The notes beneath the pieces were generated by a model. The model worked only from the letters and a program-made list of their open reading frames with translations, was not told where the DNA came from and made no database searches. From positions 1 to 64,000 of IMG/VR virus record IMGVR_UViG_3300037493_003260: a stretch of 64,000 nt of DNA; one strand, given 5' to 3'. Made by a program: the position numbers and the translations under genes. This stretch comes from a virus. Positions 16,780 to 26,552 of the stretch are shown in pieces (positions within the stretch are counted from its first letter, which is position 1; each line of letters starts with the position of its first letter).

Positions 16780-16791
16780 GCTAGTTTCCTT

Positions 16792-16998
16792 TTAAGCCGC
16801 TGTGGGTGGCTCAGTTGGTTTTTGTAACATTTTGTCAAACTCTGCTTTAGGAACGTCAACCCTGCCAGATTTAGAGAACAAATGTACAATCGTCCGTCCA
16901 TCGTCTGTCTTAGTTTCGCCCTTCTTGATTGCTTCCAGGTCTGCATCCGTAAAGTCTATTCGCTGACCTTTTACAACTACCGAGTAAATCTTTGTCAT
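16792..16998 (-). CDS. Small hypothetical protein in neck cluster
   Basis: A 68-residue protein, Lys- and Asp-rich, ending in a Pro-rich tail (KPTEPPTAA). The fold suggested is a small beta-barrel (KIYSVVVKGQRIDFTDADL). It is tightly packed between two neck-region genes. The function is unknown. Confidence 0.6.
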   Translation of the reverse strand: MTKIYSVVVKGQRIDFTDADLEAIKKGETKTDDGRTIVHLFSKSGRVDVPKAEFDKMLQKPTEPPTAA

Positions 16999-17013
16999 GT
17001 TGTACCGCCTTTT

Positions 17014-17706
17014 CTATATGATTTGTGAATTTGATTGAATCGTATCCGTGCCAGTAAAACGCGGCAAAATACGATTCGTTTTGTTGAATGTTCGTAATAC
17101 GTTAATCTCTGCCTGTAACTGTACTTCGTTTTGTTCAATAATTGCATTCAATTGTCCAACTATGTTTGTCTTGTTGATTGAACGTCCTGCGACAGACACC
17201 GAGAAATAATCACGTGCTTCAATCATTAAAGCCTTCAGGACATTTGTGTAAAGCCGCTTACAAATGGCTACTGCGTAATCGTGGGGAATCTGCTCTGAAC
17301 TAATTGGCCTATAAATAAGAACAGAAATTTCTCGCAAAGCCATCCAAGCAAACCTGGAAAGTTGCTCTGCTGTAAAAGGAAAACAGTTATAATCTGCTTG
17401 GATTATATCTGTGGTTGCTACAGGGAATGTTACTGTTCCGCCCGTTAGACTCACTGTGTAGTCAGTACCTTCAAACTGTAAGGTCTCCACTCCTAAGTCA
17501 TTAATGGCAGTAATTCTTGGTGATGGATTTGCATTCCAATCGCCGTGTTTGGCAGTGAATATCGTGCCTGTGGCATTGGGGCGTAAGTCTTCTCCGACTA
17601 TTCTAATAAATAGCATAGAAAGCAGCTGCGTTTTGCAGTGCAAAGCTAATTGGGTAATGCTCATTGGCACCCCTGAAGCTGGTGTCAGATATACCGTCTG
17701 TGTCAT
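17014..17706 (-). CDS. Putative structural protein in head-tail region
   Basis: A 230-residue protein. The first 110 residues are beta-rich and include VSLTGGTVTFPVATTDIIQADY, a motif also typical of short beta-domains in tail tip proteins. The remainder is helical (SRFAWMALREISVLIYR). The family is not recognised; it probably belongs to neck or fibre assembly. Confidence 0.55.
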   Translation of the reverse strand: MTQTVYLTPASGVPMSITQLALHCKTQLLSMLFIRIVGEDLRPNATGTIFTAKHGDWNANPSPRITAINDLGVETLQFEGTDYTVSLTGGTVTFPVATTDIIQADYNCFPFTAEQLSRFAWMALREISVLIYRPISSEQIPHDYAVAICKRLYTNVLKALMIEARDYFSVSVAGRSINKTNIVGQLNAIIEQNEVQLQAEINVLRTFNKTNRILPRFTGTDTIQSNSQII

Positions 17707-17708
17707 GT

Positions 17709-18290
17709 TTAATCTCCGTCCAATGTGTAATGCCCTAGACTATCCACAGTCATTGTGTGAACTTCTGAGATTACACCAGTTTTTCTAAATTCAACTAAAT
17801 AGATTCCCGCAGATAAGAAGAATGTTGCTTTACCATCAGATGCTGTTTGACCAGAGGCAATGATAACCGAAGGATTGTTTTTATCATAAACACTGATGGT
17901 AGCGTCAGGAATAGGCTGCATGGTGGCCGAGTTCTCAACTACGAGAACAATTTCAAATTCGCCAGTTCCAGAGCAGGTATTCACGGGAATAACTCGAAAT
18001 TCTTCGGTAGTGACAGTATCTATTCCGTCAAACACTGTCTTAAAAGTGGTCAAATATTTGGTATATGAGGCTAGCAAAGGAATCGTATATTTATGGTACC
18101 AGCGATTGCTAGACCCTAGTTGTGTCATTGCTATAGGGGCTAAGTCAATTATTTCGCCGCCACCATTCACATGTGTAATTTCCACTGTGGGTACTGAATA
18201 GCGTGAAATATCTGGTATTGTATTGGATAAACTCAATACTGTAAGCATTACAGTATTTAAATCTCCTCGGTTAAAAACAAAGTCACTCAT
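17709..18290 (-). CDS. Virion protein with C-terminal carboxypeptidase-regulatory-like domain
   Basis: A 193-residue protein. Residues ~115-190 show the prealbumin-like beta-sandwich pattern: PIPDATISVYDKNNP, then ASGQTASDGKATFFLSAG and a closing YLVEFRKTG strand. Such domains decorate phage surfaces and bind polysaccharide. The N-terminal half is beta-rich and unassigned. Confidence 0.6.
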   Translation of the reverse strand: MSDFVFNRGDLNTVMLTVLSLSNTIPDISRYSVPTVEITHVNGGGEIIDLAPIAMTQLGSSNRWYHKYTIPLLASYTKYLTTFKTVFDGIDTVTTEEFRVIPVNTCSGTGEFEIVLVVENSATMQPIPDATISVYDKNNPSVIIASGQTASDGKATFFLSAGIYLVEFRKTGVISEVHTMTVDSLGHYTLDGD

Positions 18291-18337
18291 AATGTGCTAT
18301 CCTTTTAGTTTTGTCCAGATTTTTTTTTAAAATTAGT

Positions 18338-19018
18338 TTAAGCAAGCCCAGATACACTTTTAATTGATGCTACGGGAATTCCTGATATACTTTTGATGGA
18401 ATCATAAGGTACCCCCGACACTGATTTTATGTCAGTAACTGGTGGCTTTAATGCCATATGAAAACTATGCCAAGAATTGTTGACGGCGAATGTGCCTGTT
18501 TGGTTTCCAGTTGCACCCGCTGTGGTGTAGATTTTGTTACATTCTGAACCATCACCATGCAAGGTGTAACCTGTGGGGGCTGTCATACCCCCAATAGTAG
18601 ATACATTAAGAAATATGACTAAGGCATTATTAGTGGCTGTTGTGATACTCAAAGCCACACATGCTTTATTACTATGTCCATGATTTGATGCCGCCGTACA
18701 GTCATTTGGGTTACCACTGCTAATGGCACCTGAATATGCATTAACTGTTGCAAGCCTAGTAGCTGAGTTATGAGTCCAAGTCCAGCTTGAACCTTCAGAA
18801 GAGGCTCTCTTCCAATATACACGGGCCTTTGCAGCCCAAGTTTCAAAAGGACTGCCACTGTATTCGGTCCATCCTGAAGGGGCGGTTACGGTAACGTCAC
18901 TGATATAAAAATATGCTACGAGAATATCTCCATCGACTACTCCAGCGGGTTTATTTATTGTTGTATTTACACCTGTTGCGTATGCAAACTTTGTCTGTGA
19001 CCTGTATGCTACTGCCAT
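18338..19018 (-). CDS. Surface protein with C-terminal KSVSG repeats
   Basis: A 226-residue protein. The first ~190 residues form a Ser/Thr/Ala-rich beta-domain of a kind common in phage fibres and cell-surface proteins. The tail carries three tandem units of about 11 residues: DIKSVSGVPY, SIKSISGIPV, SIKSVSGLA. It follows the collagen-like fibre gene and is probably part of the fibre assembly. Confidence 0.6.
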   Translation of the reverse strand: MAVAYRSQTKFAYATGVNTTINKPAGVVDGDILVAYFYISDVTVTAPSGWTEYSGSPFETWAAKARVYWKRASSEGSSWTWTHNSATRLATVNAYSGAISSGNPNDCTAASNHGHSNKACVALSITTATNNALVIFLNVSTIGGMTAPTGYTLHGDGSECNKIYTTAGATGNQTGTFAVNNSWHSFHMALKPPVTDIKSVSGVPYDSIKSISGIPVASIKSVSGLA

Positions 19019-19020
19019 GG

Positions 19021-20703
<1,683 letters not shown>

Positions 20704-20716
20704 TTATAGCCCCTTT

Positions 20717-21844
20717 TTAAACCTGTTTTTTATTAAGCCAATCTAATTCTGTGCGTTCAGGATGAAGTGCATACCAACCAGTAACTTTATCCATATGTAA
20801 ATTATGAAGCATGTTAAAGTACTCGTTATACATCAAGGCTATACGCTCTTTTGAATGGTTCTGTTCTGCCCACTCACGGCAATCAGAGGGTTTGATATTG
20901 CCAATGTTTTTGGCAGCCCATACGAATTGCTCCAGCGTTCTGCAACGATAGCCCACTTTGCCGTGTGGCACAATTTCAGGGAAAGCCCCAAAGTCTGTAG
21001 TAATCACAGGGGTCCCAGACAATAAAGATTCCATCACTGTACTTCCGAAAGGTTCTACATAAAGTGATGGAATAAACGTTGCCTTTGCTCGACTCATCCA
21101 TTTGGCCCGTTCCTCAATGCTGATAGCACCAATATGGGTCATGCACGGACTGGTAAACGGGGGTGTCCCCTGGCCAGCAACTACCAGTTTGGCACCGAGT
21201 GCCTCACAAGTTTTAATGGCCACTTCCAATCCTTTTAAAGGAGTAGGCCGAGCGATAAAGAAAAAGAAGTTCTCTTTTTTGTCATTGTAAATAAAGTCGT
21301 TTAAATCATAGTATGCAGGAATCACACAGTCATATATAGAAGGGGCCAAATCTTTGCCCTCGGACCCGTAATTCAAATGCATCCATGCATAGCTTTCAAA
21401 TATTCTGAACGGTGCAAACGAATGTTTGTAGCCAATCCCTAGCTCCGTAACGATAAGTGGCTTTACTCCATCGGCAATCGGCTTATGCTGAATTCCAAAA
21501 CTGCACAGCAAAAAGTCCCCAGGCTGTTTTCTTTTATTTATTTCGACGATAGCCCTCCTGACAAATTCTCTATCAGAGGCCGTGTTATGGTCAGTTATAA
21601 ATCCATCTTTTTTCCAGTCATAGCATCCATGCACACTATCAAAGGTTTCGTTACTGAGGACCTCAACGTTCTCCGTACAAACAGGGTCGGAGCCTTCAGT
21701 ACCATAATGATATACAGAATGCCCTTGTTCTACAAGTAATTTACAGAGAACTCTGACTTTCTGTGTAAAGGCCTCGCAACTGTATTCTTTTGTTGTTTTT
21801 GCGTGTGAAAGTCCTAATATGTGAAACCTGAATTTCTTTTCCAT
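20717..21844 (-). CDS. Glycosyltransferase, family 4 type
   Basis: A 375-residue protein with a GT-B fold signature. The C-terminal half holds FFFFIARPTPLKGLEVAIK, LVVAGQGTPP and the donor-site pattern FIPSLYVEPFGSTVMESLLSGTPV with the retaining-type E-x7-E arrangement. The gene sits between two collagen-like fibre genes, which suggests modification of those fibres, though glycosylation of a host polymer cannot be excluded. The ribosome site is inside the TTCGGGA hairpin. Confidence 0.8.
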   Translation of the reverse strand: MEKKFRFHILGLSHAKTTKEYSCEAFTQKVRVLCKLLVEQGHSVYHYGTEGSDPVCTENVEVLSNETFDSVHGCYDWKKDGFITDHNTASDREFVRRAIVEINKRKQPGDFLLCSFGIQHKPIADGVKPLIVTELGIGYKHSFAPFRIFESYAWMHLNYGSEGKDLAPSIYDCVIPAYYDLNDFIYNDKKENFFFFIARPTPLKGLEVAIKTCEALGAKLVVAGQGTPPFTSPCMTHIGAISIEERAKWMSRAKATFIPSLYVEPFGSTVMESLLSGTPVITTDFGAFPEIVPHGKVGYRCRTLEQFVWAAKNIGNIKPSDCREWAEQNHSKERIALMYNEYFNMLHNLHMDKVTGWYALHPERTELDWLNKKQV

Positions 21845-21846
21845 GC

Positions 21847-21863
21847 ATACCTCCCGAAGGTAT
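21847..21863 (-). promoter_or_regulatory. Leader hairpin holding the ribosome site
   Basis: ATACC (21863-21859) and GGTAT (21851-21847) can pair around the loop TTCGGGA, with the ribosome site GGGAGG partly inside the stem just before the start at 21844. The loop motif is shared with leaders at 7651 and 13746. Confidence 0.6.
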
Positions 21864-21869
21864 TGTGAT

Positions 21870-21899
21870 GGAGCAGGAGAGTTTTAGCTCTCCTGCTCC
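21870..21899 (-). terminator. Strong hairpin between fibre and glycosyltransferase genes
   Basis: A perfect 12-base inverted repeat (GGAGCAGGAGAG and its complement) with a six-base loop lies in the 73-base gap. On the minus strand no T-run follows, so it may be an RNA-processing or attenuating hairpin rather than a true terminator. On the plus strand AGTAAATCTTTT follows. Confidence 0.6.
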
Positions 21900-21917
21900 A
21901 GTAAATCTTTTAGCTAC

Positions 21918-23033
<1,116 letters not shown>

Positions 23034-23066
23034 TTGTTTCTCACTTCCTTTTAAAAGAATTTTGTT

Positions 23067-23315
23067 TTAGCTGCGTTGATATGTCATCAGCACAATATCA
23101 GAGTCGGTTCCCCCCAGAGGGGGATTAGCAAATTGAATTGTACGATTATCTATTTCAGTATAATCTTCTGGGCCAGATAGCTCCAACCCGTTTAAATAAA
23201 CTGCAAGAGTTCCTGCTATGAAAGGGTAGGTTGAACGAAATGTGACGTTAATACCGTTGATTATCCCCAAGGCTGGTTCTTTTTGTAAAACAAGGCCCCC
23301 ACGTAATACTGCCAT
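23067..23315 (-). CDS. Stand-alone fibre tip domain
   Basis: An 82-residue protein homologous to the C-terminal domain of the collagen-like protein at 21918: LAVYLNGLELSGPEDYTEI against [18 protein letters not shown], and both end in a TYQR/TYRR strand. A strong AAGGAGTCAACA ribosome site precedes it. It could be a separate knob or trimerisation unit for the fibres. Confidence 0.7.
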   Translation of the reverse strand: MAVLRGGLVLQKEPALGIINGINVTFRSTYPFIAGTLAVYLNGLELSGPEDYTEIDNRTIQFANPPLGGTDSDIVLMTYQRS

Positions 23316-23325
23316 TGTTGACTCC

Positions 23326-24162
23326 TTAGACCCTTATCCGTCGATAGGAAGCCAATGCCATCTTGGCTCCTTCTTGATAAGCTTTAATATGGCCTGCGTA
23401 TGGCTGGTCTCCGTAGGACCGAGGAATTTGACCCAGTGTCAACGAGGTAGCCCCAGCTCCCATAAATTGTCCTTTGGTAGCCAAAACTGCTGCAGCTACA
23501 AACTGTGCGCAAGCACTCCGAATTTCTTGTGGAAGAGCCACTTGACTGGCATATCCATAATCGTAGGAGATTTCAATATTGCCGTAGCCTCGAAGCCATG
23601 TGTAATTCCAGAACGGAATCCCTTGATTTTCAAGATAAAGGATTCGTGGAGGAATCGACAGAATACCCAATCGACAATTGACAAATAAATCAGATGATTC
23701 GTATTGTGTAGCACTTGCACTGAAAGTTCCTGTGGGAGTCACTCCAATTAAATCTGCGGGAACAGGTGACCCCGCTGCAAAAGTATACGGGGGCAAAGAA
23801 CTTGGGGTGAGCGGGGATACCCCACCGTATTCGCCCATTTTATTGCCAGTCTGGTCTATGTTATTGATATGAAACCAGCGTTTAAATTCAAACCACTGCA
23901 TGGACGGAATGATACGCAAAACACATTTACGCACAAAGGAAATAGGTCGGTGATTCAAAATGAGTTCAACCGCACCAGAACCATCTAGATGCTCGGTGAC
24001 AGTTGTTGAGTCCAGGTTTTCGCCAATGTACGTATCCACTTGGCGTTTAGCCCACGGAATGTAATTTTGCTCAATCATAAGGTCCAGGGACGGAGGCATG
24101 TCACTAACGTCCATACCCGCGAGCCACTGGAATACTTCATTTTTTGTACAGTATTGAAACAT
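23326..24162 (-). CDS. Head-tail adaptor (connector) protein
   Basis: A 278-residue protein, first gene after the capsid gene and its terminator-promoter pair. An N-terminal helical part (LDLMIEQNYIPWAKRQVDTYIG) and a C-terminal helical part (LPQEIRSACAQFVAAAVLAT) flank a beta-rich middle. This pattern and position match phage head-tail connector proteins of the HK97 gp6/SPP1 gp15 type, here enlarged by about 100 residues. Confidence 0.65.
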   Translation of the reverse strand: MFQYCTKNEVFQWLAGMDVSDMPPSLDLMIEQNYIPWAKRQVDTYIGENLDSTTVTEHLDGSGAVELILNHRPISFVRKCVLRIIPSMQWFEFKRWFHINNIDQTGNKMGEYGGVSPLTPSSLPPYTFAAGSPVPADLIGVTPTGTFSASATQYESSDLFVNCRLGILSIPPRILYLENQGIPFWNYTWLRGYGNIEISYDYGYASQVALPQEIRSACAQFVAAAVLATKGQFMGAGATSLTLGQIPRSYGDQPYAGHIKAYQEGAKMALASYRRIRV

Positions 24163-24215
24163 AGAATTGGGGGTCCTTAAACTTGGGTCTTTGGGATTAT
24201 CTTACCTGATATACT

Positions 24216-24245
24216 ATTATAGCACGAATGGTAGGGGTTTGACAA
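24216..24245 (-). promoter_or_regulatory. Promoter downstream of capsid gene
   Basis: TTGTCA (24245-24240), 18-base spacer, TATAAT (24221-24216). It restarts transcription for the connector, fibre, neck and tail genes after the capsid hairpin. Confidence 0.8.
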
Positions 24246-24249
24246 CAGT

Positions 24250-24291
24250 AAAAAGTTGACTAGGTGCCCAAAGATTCCTACTTTGGGCACC
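24250..24291 (-). terminator. Capsid gene terminator
   Basis: An 11-base perfect stem (GGTGCCCAAAG at 24291-24281, its complement at 24273-24263) with a seven-base loop, followed after eight bases by TTTTT (24254-24250). Placed between the capsid gene and the promoter at 24216-24245, it would separate capsid mRNA from the downstream genes. Confidence 0.7.
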
Positions 24292-24327
24292 ATTGTCAAT
24301 TTTTGGACGATTACGATACCACAGCGG

Positions 24328-25167
24328 TTAGGCTGCGATATTGATAATCCTGCCTTGGAACGCTTCGCAGGTCATTTGAAGTACCGAGAATTCGGCAATC
24401 AAAGTCCTGTAAGCAGACTGAAGCAACGCAAGGTCGATAGCTGACAACGGCATGAGGTCAACCATCTGCACTGCGTTACCGTCTTCCAACACTGTTTTGT
24501 CGTCGATGACGAGGGCAAAAGAATCACCATGAACGTCTTCCACAATATAGCGAGAGCCGATAATATCGACCAAGCCAAACGGGGAAAGCCATTTGGTAAT
24601 ACTGATACCAGCGGGAATATCCGCCATCGTACCAGCTCCTGCCTGGAACAGCTTGTAATAGCTGGACATCACCAGTTCGGAAATCTTCTGCAACTCACGA
24701 TAACCAACAACAACAGCTTGAGGCTTCCCACCCTTGTTCACGATTTTCTTGCAAACTGCAGTTAAATCGGAAAGAGCTAAGGGCTGATTAACGCCGCCAA
24801 CTTTGCAGTCTTGAACGTTCGTCACAATCTGTTTGTTAAGACCATCGAACTGAAGCGGAGAGACCGAAGAATCGCCGTTGATAATGGCCCATTCTTCAAT
24901 CAACGCTACGTTCAACATCTTGGTCTTAATTTGGTGCTTCTTAATATCCGTGTACGTCCCGCCAGCCATTTGTTCAAAGAACGAAACGGTAGCAAGGTCG
25001 CCCACACTGACATAAGGAGCCGATTTGTAAACGTAAGACGGCTGAGTAGCAGTCGGAAGCCCACCTTTGGCAAAAAAAGCATCCTCAGGGGCAGTTCCAC
25101 CAAGGAACAGATGACCAGCAGACTGTGCGCCTGCGGAAATGGTCGGAATTAGCTGGTACCAAGCATG
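24328..25167 (-). CDS. Major capsid protein, exon 3
   Basis: The last 279 residues of the capsid protein, beginning HAWYQL and running to GRIINIAA. Typical HK97-fold capsid features are seen: SAPYVSVGDLATVSFFEQMAGG, MLNVALIEEWAIINGD and the closing FSVLQMTCEAFQG. The GTG at 25170 is not the gene start. The true 5' end is joined by splicing: exon 1 (26402-26514) and exon 2 (25377-25446), giving 340 residues. The joined sequence GNGKA-HAWYQL restores a motif common in this capsid family. Confidence 0.85.
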   Translation of the reverse strand, partial: HAWYQLIPTISAGAQSAGHLFLGGTAPEDAFFAKGGLPTATQPSYVYKSAPYVSVGDLATVSFFEQMAGGTYTDIKKHQIKTKMLNVALIEEWAIINGDSSVSPLQFDGLNKQIVTNVQDCKVGGVNQPLALSDLTAVCKKIVNKGGKPQAVVVGYRELQKISELVMSSYYKLFQAGAGTMADIPAGISITKWLSPFGLVDIIGSRYIVEDVHGDSFALVIDDKTVLEDGNAVQMVDLMPLSAIDLALLQSAYRTLIAEFSVLQMTCEAFQGRIINIAA

Positions 25168-25376
25168 CACTAATGTTACGCAATCTTTCGATTGGGATTG
25201 CTATTTCTAGCAACCTCTCATAGTTACCTATGAGGTCGGACTATATCATCACTATACTAGTGTTCGGCGTGTAGTCTCTACGGATTCTACTAGGTATTCT
25301 TAGTAGCCTTTCCTCGGTATTGTCCTTTGCAGGAGGTTCACCGATATAGCCAAATTTTACAAGGCCCATTGTGTTA
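25168..25376 (-). mobile_element. Group I intron 2 (no ORF, 209 bases)
   Basis: The core is visible: CGGT...ACCG (P4), GTAGAGACTACACGCC (R, 25281-25266) and GATGATATAGTCC (S, 25250-25238) forming P7. At the 5' site the exon end CAAGGCT pairs with GGCCTTG inside the intron, with the T-G wobble expected at the cut. The intron ends in G before CAT. This compact type needs no protein of its own. It is a sibling of intron 1, since the core blocks match. Confidence 0.85.
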
Positions 25377-25446
25377 AGCCTTGCCGTTCCCTTGAATCCG
25401 ATTGAGTCGGTTTCGGAGCGGAGTGTCCGTTGGTGCCATAATCGCC
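25377..25446 (-). CDS. Major capsid protein, exon 2 (70 bases)
   Basis: Encodes the last base of codon 38 and then AIMAPTDTPLRNRL, ending IQGNGKA. The TDTPLRNRL motif is a hallmark of the N-terminal arm of HK97-fold capsids of this family, and the frame ends exactly at a predicted group I splice site. It is too short for ORF callers. The 5' border (25446) was chosen because it is the only position that both keeps the frame and leaves an intron-terminal G. Confidence 0.8.
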
Positions 25447-25563
25447 CAAATAAGATTTCTCTTATGGGATTGTTACACTGTAAATTAGCCAGCGGTTAGG
25501 GCATTTCTGCCTAACTCTGCATGTCACCATGCAGTTCGGACTATATCTTCAATTTAAGATTCG

Positions 25564-26280
25564 TCATGCACTAGGTTTGCGAATGTTGTTAATTTGATTA
25601 CTATATCCGCTAAGCCTTCTTAAATGTGTGGCGTTGAGTCTCTGAGGGAGTAAGTTGATACATTCATCTAAACGGTCTGATTTTCGTTTGATTGAAAATC
25701 GACACCCAGCTCTAATGAAAGAAGCTACGTTGAACCTGTAGTGGACAACTGGCTTAATACTACCTGCAAAGCCACCCTTACAGATTAACGGTTTGGGCCA
25801 AACTGAAACTCCAAGGGAAGTTAAAAGCTTGTTGTATTGAGCAAGTAAATCTGTGTCTGTTGAACAATAGCCTATTTGATGTCTATAGGTATCAAAGTGC
25901 TTCTGTTTAGACTTGCTAATATAACCGTCTCCATCTATAAAGCCAGTGATTAACTTATGCTTTACAATTGGAAGTGCTTCCCAGGTTTCGTCTGGTAAAG
26001 ATGACCCATTTTTCGTTGCCAGCAGTACCCATCGGCAGAGTTCGTCACACCGTACAAAAACGTTGTAAAGGAGCTTTCTAGTGCCCCGTTGCTGTTCAGA
26101 AATAGTAACCTTTCTGCCCAGTAATTTTTGTAAAGTAATTGCGACGGACTCAGCAAAGTCTTTATCGGTAACAGATAAACAAAATCTATAACAGTTATCT
26201 TGTGTAAGATTAATGCATCCATCACTGAAATAAACACCTATGAGATATGCTGTGTTTGAGTCAAGTTTAAATTGTATCAT
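25564..26280 (-). CDS. Intron-encoded LAGLIDADG homing endonuclease
   Basis: A 238-residue protein with two LAGLIDADG helices: YLIGVYFSDGCI (about 12-23) and KLITGFIDGDGYI (about 109-121). Two motifs in one chain mean it acts as a monomer. It lies wholly inside intron 1 of the capsid gene and would cut intron-less capsid alleles near the insertion site. The ribosome site is the intron block AGGAAAGG. The last codons overlap the intron R element, so protein and ribozyme share bases. Confidence 0.92.
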   Translation of the reverse strand: MIQFKLDSNTAYLIGVYFSDGCINLTQDNCYRFCLSVTDKDFAESVAITLQKLLGRKVTISEQQRGTRKLLYNVFVRCDELCRWVLLATKNGSSLPDETWEALPIVKHKLITGFIDGDGYISKSKQKHFDTYRHQIGYCSTDTDLLAQYNKLLTSLGVSVWPKPLICKGGFAGSIKPVVHYRFNVASFIRAGCRFSIKRKSDRLDECINLLPQRLNATHLRRLSGYSNQINNIRKPSA

Positions 26281-26313
26281 TTTACCTTTCCTGCTGATTG
26301 TCTTCTATACTCT

Positions 26314-26342
26314 ATTATACCATATTTTTACACTTTGGTAAT
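26314..26342 (-). promoter_or_regulatory. Candidate internal promoter in intron 1
   Basis: TATAAT (26319-26314) lies 39 bases before the endonuclease start. The -35 box is weak (TTACCA or ATTACC about 16-17 bases upstream). It would let the endonuclease be transcribed apart from the capsid gene. It lies in a part of the intron that is expanded relative to intron 2. Confidence 0.5.
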
Positions 26343-26401
26343 GGTATATTTATCAGAAGATGTTCCAGCAAATAGCCACATTATGAGACAGCGATTAACC
26401 T

Positions 26402-26514
26402 ATCTCAGCTTGGAGGTCCTCACGAACCAACATCAAGCCGTCAACTGGAGTGGAACTAATAGCCTTCTGAATATCTTGAAGTGCTTGTTCTACGAGTTGA
26501 GCATTGTATGACAT
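26402..26514 (-). CDS. Major capsid protein, exon 1 (start of gene)
   Basis: The gene starts at ATG 26514 behind a strong ribosome site (AAAGGAGATTATTTAC). The exon encodes 37 residues, beginning MSYNAQLVEQALQDI and ending VREDLQAE, plus two bases of codon 38. It lies directly downstream of the prohead protease/scaffold gene, the expected place for the major capsid gene. Without splicing the frame stops after two more codons. A related stretch (TPV-x-GL-x-LVREDL) recurs in the small protein at 34875. Confidence 0.85.
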
Positions 26515-26552
26515 GTAAATAATCTCCTTTCTTTTAGTATTTTTTGGAGCAC

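Larger units (their letters stand above)
25447..26401 (-). mobile_element. Group I intron 1 with LAGLIDADG gene (955 bases)
   Basis: The 5' site pairs exon GAGAT with GTCTC in the intron, ending in a T-G wobble. The core block GGCTATTTGCTGGAAC, the block GACAATCAGCAGGAAAGG, an R-like CAGAGACTCAACGCC (within 25646-25625) and the S element GAAGATATAGTCC (25550-25538) all match intron 2 in order. The endonuclease gene is inserted in the loop between the Q-like and R-like blocks and runs across R. After S come two terminal hairpins (CTGCATG/CATGCAG and TTAGGC/GCCCTAA). Confidence 0.85.

Noticed and set aside
24811-25152. 113-codon plus-strand frame across capsid exon 3
   Set aside because: Antisense shadow of the capsid gene.
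25168-25170. GTG at 25170 as the start of the capsid gene
   Set aside because: It has no ribosome site, follows group I intron sequence and would lose the conserved N-terminal arm; splicing explains the data better.
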